64,000 nt of DNA from Treponema sp. (lineage in GTDB: Bacteria; Spirochaetota; Spirochaetia; Treponematales; Treponemataceae), in contig JAEDCT010000005.1 of assembly GCA_016294035.1 (NCBI GenBank), positions 62,001 through 126,000 on the forward strand. Direction: 5' to 3'. Of the stretch, positions 9,342 through 17,656 are shown piece by piece (positions within the stretch are counted from its first letter, which is position 1; each line of letters opens with the position of its first letter). The position numbers were made by a program, and so were the translations under genes. The notes under the pieces were generated by a model. The model had not been told where the DNA came from and did not search any database. It was given only the letters and a program-made list of their open reading frames with translations.

Positions 9342-11042
9342 ATGAACGAATGGTTGAAGAAAAACAGTCAATCCATTAAAGAAAAATGGGGCAAGTGGTC
9401 TCCAATTCAGAAAGGTATTGGTGCAGCAGTTGTCGTTGTGGTAATTGCTGCCGTCATACTCATGGCAAGGATGTCTTCTAGTCCTGCCAGTGTAAGACTC
9501 TTTTCAAATCCAATTAATGATGAGCTTGACAGGGACAATATTGTATTCCGTCTTAACCGGGATAATGTCAAGGCTTACGTAGATTCAGAAAACTACATTT
9601 CAGTTGACTCAGAGGCAATTGCCAGAAAGTATCGAAGTGTTCTTGTTTATGAAGGGCTTGTTCCTCAGGGACAGAATGCATACTCAATCTTTGATGTTGA
9701 GCGATGGACAAGAAGTGACTTTGACAACACAGTTAACTGGAAGCGTGCTACAGAAAATCTTGTTAAGAATCAGCTTGAAAATCTTGATGCCATTCAGAAG
9801 GCAAATGTTATTCTTGTTATTCCTGAGAAGTCACTGATTCTTGATAATCAGGAACCAACAACTGCAAGTGTTACTCTTTATTCAGCAGGCGGAGCTCCCC
9901 TTGAAAAGAAGCAGGTCAGGGCTATCCAGAACCTTATTAAGACTGCTGTTGAAGGACTTCGTGATAATGACATTACAATTGTTGATGGGTTAACTAATCT
10001 TCAGATTAATGATTTTGAAGGCATGGAAGAAAGTGACAGGCTTTCAAATATTGAAAAAGAGCAGAAAATCAGGCGCAGGCTCGAAACTCAGTATGCCAGT
10101 GATGTTCTTAATGCACTTCAGAAAACTTTCGGTGAAGACCGTGTTGGTGTTACAAACGTAACAATCAAGATGAACATGTCCGAGAGAACTTCAACTGCCA
10201 AGGAATACTCCGGAATTAAGATTCGTGAAGATAATCCTAATACACCCTACGATGACTCAGAAGTTGTTAATTCTCTTGTTCTTTCAGAAGAGACTGTAAA
10301 CAAGAGTTTTACCGGAACGGGATACAATCCTGAAGGTGTTTCTGGAGTTGAGGGACAAAATCCTCCTGTAATGTCAGACATGTCCAATGTGATCGGAAAG
10401 TCTACTGAGGATGGTGCCAAGAGGAACTATGCCCTCAATGAAAAAAATATTTCTGAGATTATTCATCCTGAGATTGACAGAATTTCTATTTCTGTAGATA
10501 TCGATGGTAAGTGGAGAAAGGTTTACGACGAAAACAATGAGCTTATCGTAGAAAATGGTGTTATCAAGCGAGAATATACACCTTTGACTCAGGAACAGAT
10601 TGCAGAGGCCGTAAGGCTTGTCCAGGGTGCAGTAGGTTACAATAAGGCTCGCGGAGATAATGTTGTTGTAACTAACCTTGGATTTAACCGGCAGAAGGAA
10701 TTTGAAGAGGAAGACAGGGCTTATCTTGAACTTCTCAAGAGAAACAAGACAATCATGCTTAGCCTTATTGGTGTTGCCGTTGTTCTCATTGCATTTATCC
10801 TGTTCCGTGTTATCAGTCGTGAAATTGAACGCAGAAGACGTCTTGCAGAAGAAGAAAGAATCCGTCAGCAGGAAGAAGAAAGACAGAGAGCACTTTTCGA
10901 GGCTCAGCAGCAGGGTATGGAAGTTACAATGTCTGTCGAGGAAAGAAAGCGCGCAGAATTGCTTGATAGTGCGGTTGCAATGGCTAAGGAACATCCTGAA
11001 GATGTTGCTATGCTTCTTCGCACATGGCTTATGGAGGAGTAG
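9342..11042 (+). CDS. fliF: FliF, flagellar MS-ring protein
   Basis: Forms the membrane ring on which motor and export gate assemble. The 566-residue protein has a first transmembrane helix at about 25-43, the YscJ/FliF ring-building domain (with the PEKS segment), a second periplasmic domain, and a second transmembrane helix at about 469-488. A basic/acidic coiled segment follows, then the C-terminal peptide PEDVAMLLRTWL, the FliG-binding helix. Strong ribosome site GGGAGGGG 6 bases before ATG. The last codons (GAG GAG TAG) also provide the GGAGG for the next gene. Confidence 0.97.
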   Translation: MNEWLKKNSQSIKEKWGKWSPIQKGIGAAVVVVVIAAVILMARMSSSPASVRLFSNPINDELDRDNIVFRLNRDNVKAYVDSENYISVDSEAIARKYRSVLVYEGLVPQGQNAYSIFDVERWTRSDFDNTVNWKRATENLVKNQLENLDAIQKANVILVIPEKSLILDNQEPTTASVTLYSAGGAPLEKKQVRAIQNLIKTAVEGLRDNDITIVDGLTNLQINDFEGMEESDRLSNIEKEQKIRRRLETQYASDVLNALQKTFGEDRVGVTNVTIKMNMSERTSTAKEYSGIKIREDNPNTPYDDSEVVNSLVLSEETVNKSFTGTGYNPEGVSGVEGQNPPVMSDMSNVIGKSTEDGAKRNYALNEKNISEIIHPEIDRISISVDIDGKWRKVYDENNELIVENGVIKREYTPLTQEQIAEAVRLVQGAVGYNKARGDNVVVTNLGFNRQKEFEEEDRAYLELLKRNKTIMLSLIGVAVVLIAFILFRVISREIERRRRLAEEERIRQQEEERQRALFEAQQQGMEVTMSVEERKRAELLDSAVAMAKEHPEDVAMLLRTWLMEE

Positions 11043-11045
11043 TAT

Positions 11046-11408
11046 ATGGCAGGTTTCGTTAGACAGAATGTATTGTCAGGTAAAGACAAGGCTGCAATGC
11101 TCTTTTGTGAGCTTGGTTCCAGCGTGACTGGAGACATGTTGAAATATTTCTCCACTGCAGAATTGAAGAAACTTAGAAAGCATATAGAAAGATTGGGCAC
11201 ATGGTATGATGTGTATGCTGAAAACAGTGTCCTTGAAGAAACAGCAAGGTACGGAATGATGAAAAGATTCCTTCCTGCCGATACTATTATAAGGGCTGAA
11301 GATAATGCCCGTGCTGCTGTTGCTGAGGAGCATAATCCTCTCAAAAATATCAATCCTGATCCTGAAGCTCTTGCAAATGTTCTTGCAATGTGGCTCAAGG
11401 AGGAGTAG
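11046..11408 (+). CDS. Small switch-linked protein: FliG N-domain joined to a FliF-like C-terminal peptide
   Basis: I know no named family for this 120-residue protein. Residues 10-70 align by eye with the N-terminal domain of FliG encoded just downstream (LSGKDKAAML against LTGRQKAAIF; then conserved leucines and the IERL/IARL core). The last 16 residues (DPEALANVLAMWLKEE) match the FliF C-terminal FliG-binding helix (8 of 16 identical). The middle and C domains of FliG are absent. It lies 3 bp after fliF and 3 bp before fliG with its own GGAGG, so it is surely translated with them. It could bind FliF through its FliG-like part and FliG through its FliF-like tail. A decayed gene is the alternative, but the frame and start signals are intact. 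Confidence 0.85.
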   Translation: MAGFVRQNVLSGKDKAAMLFCELGSSVTGDMLKYFSTAELKKLRKHIERLGTWYDVYAENSVLEETARYGMMKRFLPADTIIRAEDNARAAVAEEHNPLKNINPDPEALANVLAMWLKEE

Positions 11409-11411
11409 TTT

Positions 11412-12470
11412 ATGGCTGAAGAATTAGTCGATGGCAAAAAAGGCAAGAAAAAAGGCGGAGCCAAAGATTATAAGAATCTGACAGGTCGCCAGAAAGCAGC
11501 TATTTTTCTCGTTGCAATCGGAAGTGATATTGCCAGTGATGTCATGAAGCATTTGCGTGAAGATGAAGTAGAAACACTTACTTTTGAAATTGCACGTCTT
11601 GATACAATTGATGCTGATTTTAAGGATCAGGTTCTTGAAGAATTCCAGGAACTTATGCAGGCTCAGAACTTTATCACTACTGGTGGTATTGATTTTGCCC
11701 GTGAACTTCTTGAAAAATCTTTGGGTTCTCAGAAGGCCATTGATATTATCAATCGTCTTACTTCAAGTCTTCAGGTTCGTCCATTTGACTTTATCCGAAG
11801 AACTGACCCTGCACACTTGCTTAACTTTGTCCAGCAGGAATATCCACAGACAATTTCCCTGATTCTTGCTTATCTTGAACCAGCAAAGGCAGCAACAATC
11901 CTTCAGAATCTTCCGGCAGAAATCCAGCCTGAAGTTTCAAAACGTCTTGCAACAATGGATCGAACATCTCCGGAAGTTTTGCGTGAAGTTGAACGCGTTC
12001 TTGAAAAGAAGCTTTCTACATTGTCTTCAGAAGACTATACTGCAGCCGGTGGTGTTGACAGCATCGTTGAAATTCTTAACCTTGTTGACCGCTCTTCTGA
12101 AAAGGCTATTATCGAAACATTGGAAGAAGACGATCCGGAACTTGCAGAAGAAATCAAGAAGCGAATGTTTGTTTTCGAAGATATTGTTATGCTTGATGAC
12201 CGCGCAATTCAGAAGGTTCTTCGTGAAGTTGATACTCAGGAACTTGCCAAGGCTCTCAAATCTGTTGATACGGAAGTTCAGGACAAGATTTTCCGAAACA
12301 TGTCTAAGCGTGCAGCTGCCATGCTCAAGGAAGACATGGAATACATGGGACCTGTTCGCTTGAAGGATGTAGAAGAAAGCCAGCAGAAGATTGTTTCTGT
12401 TATCAGACGTCTTGAAGACAGTGGTGAAATCGTTATTGCACGTTCTTCTGATGACGAGATGGTTGTATAA
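11412..12470 (+). CDS. fliG: FliG, flagellar motor switch protein
   Basis: Rotor protein of the C-ring that meets the stator. The 352-residue protein has the full N, middle and C domains: LTGRQKAAIFL near residue 26, the EYPQTISLILAYL motif (EHPQT class) in the middle domain, and the C-terminal torque helix region with alternating charges (EIKKRMFVFEDIVMLDDRAIQKVLREVD). The N-terminus has a lysine/glycine-rich extension of about 20 residues. GGAGGAG immediately upstream of ATG. Treponemes are known to carry more than one fliG; this is the copy in the motor operon. Confidence 0.97.
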   Translation: MAEELVDGKKGKKKGGAKDYKNLTGRQKAAIFLVAIGSDIASDVMKHLREDEVETLTFEIARLDTIDADFKDQVLEEFQELMQAQNFITTGGIDFARELLEKSLGSQKAIDIINRLTSSLQVRPFDFIRRTDPAHLLNFVQQEYPQTISLILAYLEPAKAATILQNLPAEIQPEVSKRLATMDRTSPEVLREVERVLEKKLSTLSSEDYTAAGGVDSIVEILNLVDRSSEKAIIETLEEDDPELAEEIKKRMFVFEDIVMLDDRAIQKVLREVDTQELAKALKSVDTEVQDKIFRNMSKRAAAMLKEDMEYMGPVRLKDVEESQQKIVSVIRRLEDSGEIVIARSSDDEMVV

Positions 12471-12488
12471 AATTAAAGGAAGTTATAT

Positions 12489-13421
12489 ATGGCACAGAGT
12501 GTATTTAGACCTACAGAGATAAACTCAAAGAAAGGAGAAGTTTTGCTCCAGTTTACAAGGGATTTTACTCCTAAGGTTGAGGAAGTCGTAGAAGACATTC
12601 CTGAATACACTGGGCCAACGGCAGATGATCTTCGTCGTGAAGCAGAGGCTTTTAAGGCTCACTGGGAAGAAGAAAAGGCACAGATGCTTGAAAAGGCTCA
12701 GGCTGATGCAGATCTGATTGTCAAGAACGCAGAGGAAGCTGCTTTTTCTCAGGTAAAAAAACAGTCTGACCAGGCTGCAATCATCAAGAGTTCTGCAGAA
12801 AAAGAAGCCCAGGAAATTATTGAAAAGGCTCGTGCAGAAGCTCAGGAAATTATTGCCAAGGCTCATGAAGAAGAACAGGAAATTCTTGATAAGTCAAACA
12901 GAGATGGATTCAAGGCCGGCCATGAGGAAGGTTACAAGGAAGGAAAAGCAGAAGCAGAACGCCTTGTTGAAAGAATCCATAAAATGATTGAAGGAATTCA
13001 GACTAAACGCCAGGAAATTCTTGATGGAACTGAGCAGCAGATTGTGAATCTTGTTATTCTCATTGCAAGAAAAGTCGTTAAGATCATGAGTGACAATCAG
13101 AAGAGTGTTATCATGGCAAATGTTGTTCAGGCCTTGAAGAAAGTAAAGGGATCTGGAGATGTGACTCTTCGTGTTAATCTTTCCGATGTTAAGCTTACTA
13201 CTGAGCATATTGGTGAATTCATTCATCAGGTAGAAAATATCAAGCATATCAGTATTGTTGAAGACAGTTCTGTTGAAAAGGGTGGATGTATTGTTGAAAC
13301 TGACTTCGGTGCAATTGATGCACGTATTGCAAGTCAGCTGGGTGAGCTTGAAACTCAGATTCTTAGTATTTCACCAATCAAGACTGTTGCTAAAGCAGAA
13401 GCTATCAATCCGGACCTTTGA
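12489..13421 (+). CDS. fliH: FliH, flagellar export ATPase regulator
   Basis: Peripheral stator of the export ATPase, binding FliI. The 310-residue protein has a variable N-terminus, a long Glu/Lys/Ala coiled coil (about 45-180, with repeats of the type KAxAEAQEII), a glycine-containing GFKAGHEEGYKEGKAEAE linker, and a V/A-ATPase E-subunit-like C-terminal domain that ends with VEKGGCIVETDFGAIDARI. It is 18 bp after fliG and upstream of fliI. Confidence 0.92.
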   Translation: MAQSVFRPTEINSKKGEVLLQFTRDFTPKVEEVVEDIPEYTGPTADDLRREAEAFKAHWEEEKAQMLEKAQADADLIVKNAEEAAFSQVKKQSDQAAIIKSSAEKEAQEIIEKARAEAQEIIAKAHEEEQEILDKSNRDGFKAGHEEGYKEGKAEAERLVERIHKMIEGIQTKRQEILDGTEQQIVNLVILIARKVVKIMSDNQKSVIMANVVQALKKVKGSGDVTLRVNLSDVKLTTEHIGEFIHQVENIKHISIVEDSSVEKGGCIVETDFGAIDARIASQLGELETQILSISPIKTVAKAEAINPDL

Positions 13422-13429
13422 TCAATTGG

Positions 13430-13464
13430 TAATTCATAATTATGAATTATTTATTATGAATTAT
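13430..13464. repeat. AT-rich inverted repeat between fliH and fliI
   Basis: Built from the word TAATTCATAATTATGAATTA, an exact palindrome at 13430-13449, followed by a second partly inverted copy to 13464. The same AATTCAT heptamer makes up the microsatellite at 58285-58382. No U-run, so not a terminator; it lies within the operon and may fold in the mRNA. Confidence 0.7.
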
Positions 13465-13481
13465 AATTAGGGTGGGGAAAA

Positions 13482-14831
13482 ATGGAAAGCTTTTTCGACA
13501 AATACATAAATACAATCGAGCGCACAGAACCAATCAAGTATACAGGTTCTGTAATTGCAGTTAAGGGTCTCATGATTGAATGCAATGGCCCTAGAAGTGT
13601 AATTGGTGAAATCTGTACAATTCATGTTGATTCACTTAAGACAAATGTTCTTGCAGAAGTTGTTGGACTTGAAGATAATATTATCAGGCTCATGGCTTTT
13701 GGTGAGACTCGTGGAATTGAAATTGGAAGTGTTGTTGTGGCATCTGGTCATGTACTTGAAGTTCCTGTGGGAAAGCAGCTTCTTGGCCGCGTTATTGATG
13801 CAACAGGAAAACCCTACGACGGAAAGGGTGAGATTCTTCCAGAAACATATTATCCGGCTTTGAATAATCCTCCAAATCCAATGTCCCGCAAATCAATAGA
13901 TCGTCGTGTTGTTACTGGCGTTCGTGCAATTGATTCTCTTTTGACAGTTGGAAAGGGCCAGCGACTTGGTATTTTTGCAGGTTCTGGTGTTGGTAAGTCA
14001 ACTTTGCTTTCTACCATTGCAAGAAATACAAGTGCAGACATAAACGTTATTGCATTGATTGGTGAACGTGGACGCGAAGTCAAGGACTTTATTGAGAACG
14101 ATCTTGGAGAAGAGGGTCTTAAAAGATCTGTTCTTGTTGTTGCTACATCAGATACTCCTTCTATTGCCAGGTTAAGGGCGGCATATGTTGCTACTGCCAT
14201 TGCTGAATATTTCCGCGATCAGGGTAAGGATGTCATGATGCTTTTTGATAGTGTCACTCGATTTGCCCACGCACAGCGTGAAATTGGTCTTGCAACAGGA
14301 GAGCCTCCGGCACAGCGTGGTTATCCGCCAAGCGTTTTTGACATGCTTCCAAAACTTTTGGAACGTACAGGAACAAATGACAAGGGATCAATTACAGCCT
14401 TTTATACTGTTCTTGTTGATGGAGGCGATATGGATGAGCCTATAGCAGATAAGGTTCGCGGAACTCTAGACGGACATATTGTCTTAAGCCGTGAGCTTGC
14501 AGGCAAGCAGCATTATCCTGCTATAGATATGCTTACAAGTATCAGTCGTCTTGCAAAGAGAGTTTCAGGTACCAATACAAATAAGGCTGTTCAGCGCCTG
14601 AAAAAATGGATTGCCCTTTATTCTGAACAGGAGGATTTTATTAAGCTTGGCGTATACCAGCGTGGTAATTCCACTGAGATTGACGAGGCAATTGAGCATC
14701 ATGAGGAACTTGAGGATTTTTTGTGTCAGGATACTCATGAGCATCTTACAATTGAGGATACTCTCCAAAGACTTTCGCAGGTTTCAGGTATCGAGATTCC
14801 TGAAGAAGAATACGCTGAATTGCAGGCATAA
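13482..14831 (+). CDS. fliI: FliI, flagellum-specific export ATPase
   Basis: Hexameric ATPase that feeds the flagellar type III export gate. The 449-residue protein has the Walker A GSGVGKST (about residue 166), IALIGERGREV, the Walker B region MMLFDSVTRFA and GEPPAQRGYPPSVFDMLPKLLERTG, all typical of FliI. Ribosome site GGGTGGGG upstream of ATG. Its stop overlaps the fliJ start (TAATG). Confidence 0.97.
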   Translation: MESFFDKYINTIERTEPIKYTGSVIAVKGLMIECNGPRSVIGEICTIHVDSLKTNVLAEVVGLEDNIIRLMAFGETRGIEIGSVVVASGHVLEVPVGKQLLGRVIDATGKPYDGKGEILPETYYPALNNPPNPMSRKSIDRRVVTGVRAIDSLLTVGKGQRLGIFAGSGVGKSTLLSTIARNTSADINVIALIGERGREVKDFIENDLGEEGLKRSVLVVATSDTPSIARLRAAYVATAIAEYFRDQGKDVMMLFDSVTRFAHAQREIGLATGEPPAQRGYPPSVFDMLPKLLERTGTNDKGSITAFYTVLVDGGDMDEPIADKVRGTLDGHIVLSRELAGKQHYPAIDMLTSISRLAKRVSGTNTNKAVQRLKKWIALYSEQEDFIKLGVYQRGNSTEIDEAIEHHEELEDFLCQDTHEHLTIEDTLQRLSQVSGIEIPEEEYAELQA

Positions 14832-15268
14832 TGAAGAAATTCGTGTTTAAGCTTCAGAAATTGCTTGAGGTTCGTCAGTATGAGCAACGGCAGGCAGAAG
14901 CTGAGCTGGGAAAGGCAAATGCAGAAGTCTCCAGAATTCAGGGTGAGCTTGATATAATCGCCAAAAACAGGGTTTCATCCATAAAAAACAATGGTTCTGC
15001 CCAGGATCTCTATATTCAGTCCCAGCTTTCAAACTATTTGTATATGCTTGACCAGAAAAAGGAAGTCCTTCTTGAAGATTTGGTTCAGGCACAGATGATT
15101 AGTGATCAGAAGAGAGAAGTTGTAAGGGAGTGCCTCAAGAATACCAAATCACTGGAGAAACTTCGGGAAAAGCAGCTCTCGGAATGGAAAAAAGAAATGA
15201 TAAGGGAAGAAGAAAATATCGTGGATGATGTTGTTTCTGCAAAGGGAAACAATATTGGATCAAGATAA
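14831..15268 (+). CDS. fliJ: FliJ, export chaperone/stalk protein
   Basis: Short (145 residues), almost entirely helical coiled coil with the N-terminal pattern KFVFKLQKLLEVRQYEQRQAEAELG, as in FliJ, the central stalk of the export ATPase. Start overlaps the fliI stop by 1 bp. Sequence conservation in this family is low; position makes the call firm. Last gene of the operon before a terminator. Confidence 0.9.
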   Translation: MKKFVFKLQKLLEVRQYEQRQAEAELGKANAEVSRIQGELDIIAKNRVSSIKNNGSAQDLYIQSQLSNYLYMLDQKKEVLLEDLVQAQMISDQKREVVRECLKNTKSLEKLREKQLSEWKKEMIREEENIVDDVVSAKGNNIGSR

Positions 15269-15301
15269 TTTTTTTGATAAATGGTTTAGGCTATAAATGA
15301 G

Positions 15302-15346
15302 AAAGTCCCCGCACTAAGAATGTATGGTGCAGGGACTTTTTGTTTT
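15302..15346. terminator. Terminator between fliJ and the nucleoside kinase gene
   Basis: Stem AAAGTCCCCGCAC (15302-15314) with GTGCAGGGACTTT (15327-15339), followed by a T-run. The A-run on the left arm makes it usable in both directions, as expected for convergent genes. Confidence 0.9.
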
Positions 15347-15358
15347 GTCTGTCAGATT

Positions 15359-17017
15359 CTAGTATTTGAATCCAGATCCTCCAATGAACTCACGGATTAT
15401 TGAAAGGTTAGGAACGTTTGTTGCGGAAATCTGTGAGAAATTGTTCAAGAACTGAAGGAGCCTGTTTGCCTCAGCATATTCCTTCTGCAATGGGCTTACG
15501 CATTTTAACAGTGGTTCTGCATATACCTTGAGTACAGAAATTTCATAATCCAGGGCTGTGTTAAGCATTGCATCAGCATTGTTCTGGAATGGGAAGATGT
15601 GAAGCTTTTCACCTTTCTGAACATTATCCCACATAGCAATTGTGTCTGCTGCACTTTTGCCTCTGAAATTAGAATCTCGAACAATTCTTCGGATGAGACG
15701 ATTATCACTTGTTGCAATTCTATTGTGGTCATCAAGGTTTAGCTGTGTAAGTGCACTCAGATAAATCTTGAATTTCTTTTCTGCCGGAACTAAAGGAGTG
15801 AGCTTGTCATTCAAACCATGAATACCTTCCATGATAAGAATATCATTTTCTTCAAGACGCATTTTGTCTCCCTTGAAATAGCTGACTCCGGCATGAAAAT
15901 CGTATGCAGGAAGCTCAATTTCCTTTCCGTTGAACAGATCCACGAGGTTTTGGTTGAGCATTTTGATGTTGAGTGCTTCAAGGCATTCATAGTCGTAGTT
16001 ACCGAATTCATCCTTTGGAGTTTCTTGTCTTCCTACATAGTAGTTGTCAAGACTTATGAGCTTTGGATTAAACCCCAGTGCCTGCAGTTGTAGTGAGAGC
16101 TTCATGCTGGTGGTTGTTTTGCCGGATGATGATGGGCCTGCAATAAGTACTACTCGTGCAGTTTTCTTTGCCTTGATCTGGTCTGCAATTTCAGATATGC
16201 GCTTTGTCTGCAGTGTTTCGGTAATGTTTATAAAGTTCTTGATTTCCCTGTTGTGGATCATCTGGTTCAGGCTGGCAGCTGATGTGACACCCAGCTTTTT
16301 TCCCCATTCCTTGTATGTTTTGTAGATTTCAAAAAGCTTTGGCTGATCAACAAATTCTGTGAGTTTTTCAGGTGTATTGTGTTCAGGGAATCGGAGAAGA
16401 AATCCGTCTGCATAAGGTTTCAGTTCGAATACTCTGAGAATTCCAGTTGAACTTACCAATGGGCCAAAATACAGGTCACTGAATGATCCAAGAGTGTTGA
16501 TCTGAACTTTTGAAGGACACCTGAAGTTCAGCTGTTTTCTGGTTTCTGTTAGTGAAAGTTTTTCAAACAAATCACATGCTTCTGTGTATGAAATGAATGA
16601 TGTTTCAATTATTGAGTCATTTTCGACGATTCGTTTCATTTCCTTTGAAAGCAAATCTATGTCCTGCTTTGAAATGCCATCCTTCTTTTCAAGAGTGTAG
16701 TAATATCCGTATCCCAGGCTGTGGCCTACAAGAAGTCTTGTACCGGGAAAAAGATTGTTTGCAGCAGCTGCAAGAACAAAGCAAAGAGAACGCCTGTAGA
16801 TTGATGCTCCTTCCTTAGTGTCAAGGAATACTCCTTCAATTTGGGCACTGATGTTTATTGGAGCATCCAGGGAACAAATCTCATTGTTGACTTTTACTGC
16901 AATGATTTTTCTGTCATTTTCACCTTCTGAAAGTTTTTCCATAAGGATTAAGGGACGAATATCATTTTCAAATGTTTCTGTTGTTTTGTTAGGGAAAGTG
17001 ATTTTTATCTGCTTCAT
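15359..17017 (-). CDS. Uridine kinase-like nucleoside kinase with N-terminal TGS/ThrRS-like region
   Basis: P-loop kinase of the uridine kinase/phosphoribulokinase class: Walker A GPSSSGKTTTS at about residue 294, then SLDNYYV and DYECLEALN, and LIMEGIHGLND. The N-terminal 280 residues resemble the TGS and editing-like part of threonyl-tRNA synthetase (HSLGYGYYYT, SYTEACDLFEKL), a fusion known from spirochaetes and firmicutes. At 552 residues it fits that family. Likely phosphorylates uridine/cytidine in salvage; substrate is inferred. Start ATG 17017 has GGAGG upstream on the minus strand. Confidence 0.85.
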   Translation of the reverse strand: MKQIKITFPNKTTETFENDIRPLILMEKLSEGENDRKIIAVKVNNEICSLDAPINISAQIEGVFLDTKEGASIYRRSLCFVLAAAANNLFPGTRLLVGHSLGYGYYYTLEKKDGISKQDIDLLSKEMKRIVENDSIIETSFISYTEACDLFEKLSLTETRKQLNFRCPSKVQINTLGSFSDLYFGPLVSSTGILRVFELKPYADGFLLRFPEHNTPEKLTEFVDQPKLFEIYKTYKEWGKKLGVTSAASLNQMIHNREIKNFINITETLQTKRISEIADQIKAKKTARVVLIAGPSSSGKTTTSMKLSLQLQALGFNPKLISLDNYYVGRQETPKDEFGNYDYECLEALNIKMLNQNLVDLFNGKEIELPAYDFHAGVSYFKGDKMRLEENDILIMEGIHGLNDKLTPLVPAEKKFKIYLSALTQLNLDDHNRIATSDNRLIRRIVRDSNFRGKSAADTIAMWDNVQKGEKLHIFPFQNNADAMLNTALDYEISVLKVYAEPLLKCVSPLQKEYAEANRLLQFLNNFSQISATNVPNLSIIREFIGGSGFKY

Positions 17018-17040
17018 GGTTGTGCCTCCGGATTAAAAAA

Positions 17041-17163
17041 AAGGGGCTGACCAATAAGTATTGTCATGCTGAACTTGATTCAGCATCTACGCTATATACA
17101 GTGCATAGATTCCGAAACGAGTTCGGAATGACGCTACGCAACGAACTAATTGGTCAGCCTCTT
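17041..17163. repeat. Nested inverted-repeat element
   Basis: Outer arms GGGGCTGACCAAT (17043-17055) and ATTGGTCAGCCTCTT (17149-17163) pair over at least 11 bp. Inside are two smaller hairpins: TGCTGAA/TTCAGCA around 17065-17085 and ATTCCGAA/TTCGGAAT around 17109-17129. A related element lies at 33287-33370, sharing the GGGGCTG outer arm and the TGTCAT-CTGAA inner arm. It looks like a small dispersed repeat (REP/MITE-like) without a coding region. Confidence 0.75.
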
Positions 17164-17219
17164 AGTACTGAAAATCAGCATAAGAAAATTATAATTCCAA
17201 AAACATCGAAAAGCAAAGA

Positions 17220-17633
17220 TTATTTTTTGTTGAACAGTTTCCTTATTCCTTCAATTATTGCAAGGAAGAATCTTGCGATAGCCTTTAATATTCTTAAAAT
17301 CAGAGGAGGATTTCTGAGCCGTTCAAGACGTTCATAGCCTTCAAGAAGTTCTTCATCTGAGAATTCCTTTCGCTGGTTGTTTTCTTCAAGTTCAATTTCA
17401 AGCTGCTTGATTTTATCAACATTTGCATCAAGAACAACTGCGTTTATTCTTTCCATGCCAAGGGCCTTGCAAGCCTCAAGCCGTCTTTCTCCGGCAACAA
17501 GTTCATGGTCAGCATTGATTGTGATTGGGTTTAGAAGACCATAAAGACGGATGCTTTCCTTGAGAGAATCAATGTCTCCCAAATCCTTGCGAACTCTTTT
17601 TTTTACCTTAATGTCCTCAATCTTAATTATCAT
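17220..17633 (-). CDS. ParB-like nuclease domain protein with amphipathic tail
   Basis: The first 100 residues form a ParB/Srx N-terminal domain: ISIDSI-like opening (IKIEDIKVKKRVR), SLKESIRLYGLLNPITI, and the signature LVAGERRLEACKALG (the GERR motif). No helix-turn-helix or C-terminal dimer domain follows, so this is not a chromosomal ParB. The last 30 residues (ILRILKAIARFFLAIIEGIRKLF) form a strong amphipathic or short membrane helix. ATG 17633 is chosen; a TTG at 17645 is also in frame. It starts 23 bp after the PBP1A stop, so the two are probably co-transcribed. Function unknown. Confidence 0.8.
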   Translation of the reverse strand: MIIKIEDIKVKKRVRKDLGDIDSLKESIRLYGLLNPITINADHELVAGERRLEACKALGMERINAVVLDANVDKIKQLEIELEENNQRKEFSDEELLEGYERLERLRNPPLILRILKAIARFFLAIIEGIRKLFNKK

Positions 17634-17656
17634 TGTAATACCCAAAAATCAAATTG

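Noticed and set aside
10374..10994. 206-residue antisense reading frame over fliF
   Set aside because: Complement of a well-conserved gene, no start signals, Phe/Leu/Ser-rich composition typical of antisense frames.
10904..11464. 186-residue antisense frame over the chimera gene
   Set aside because: The plus strand has clear FliG-N/FliF-C homology and ribosome sites; the antisense frame has neither.
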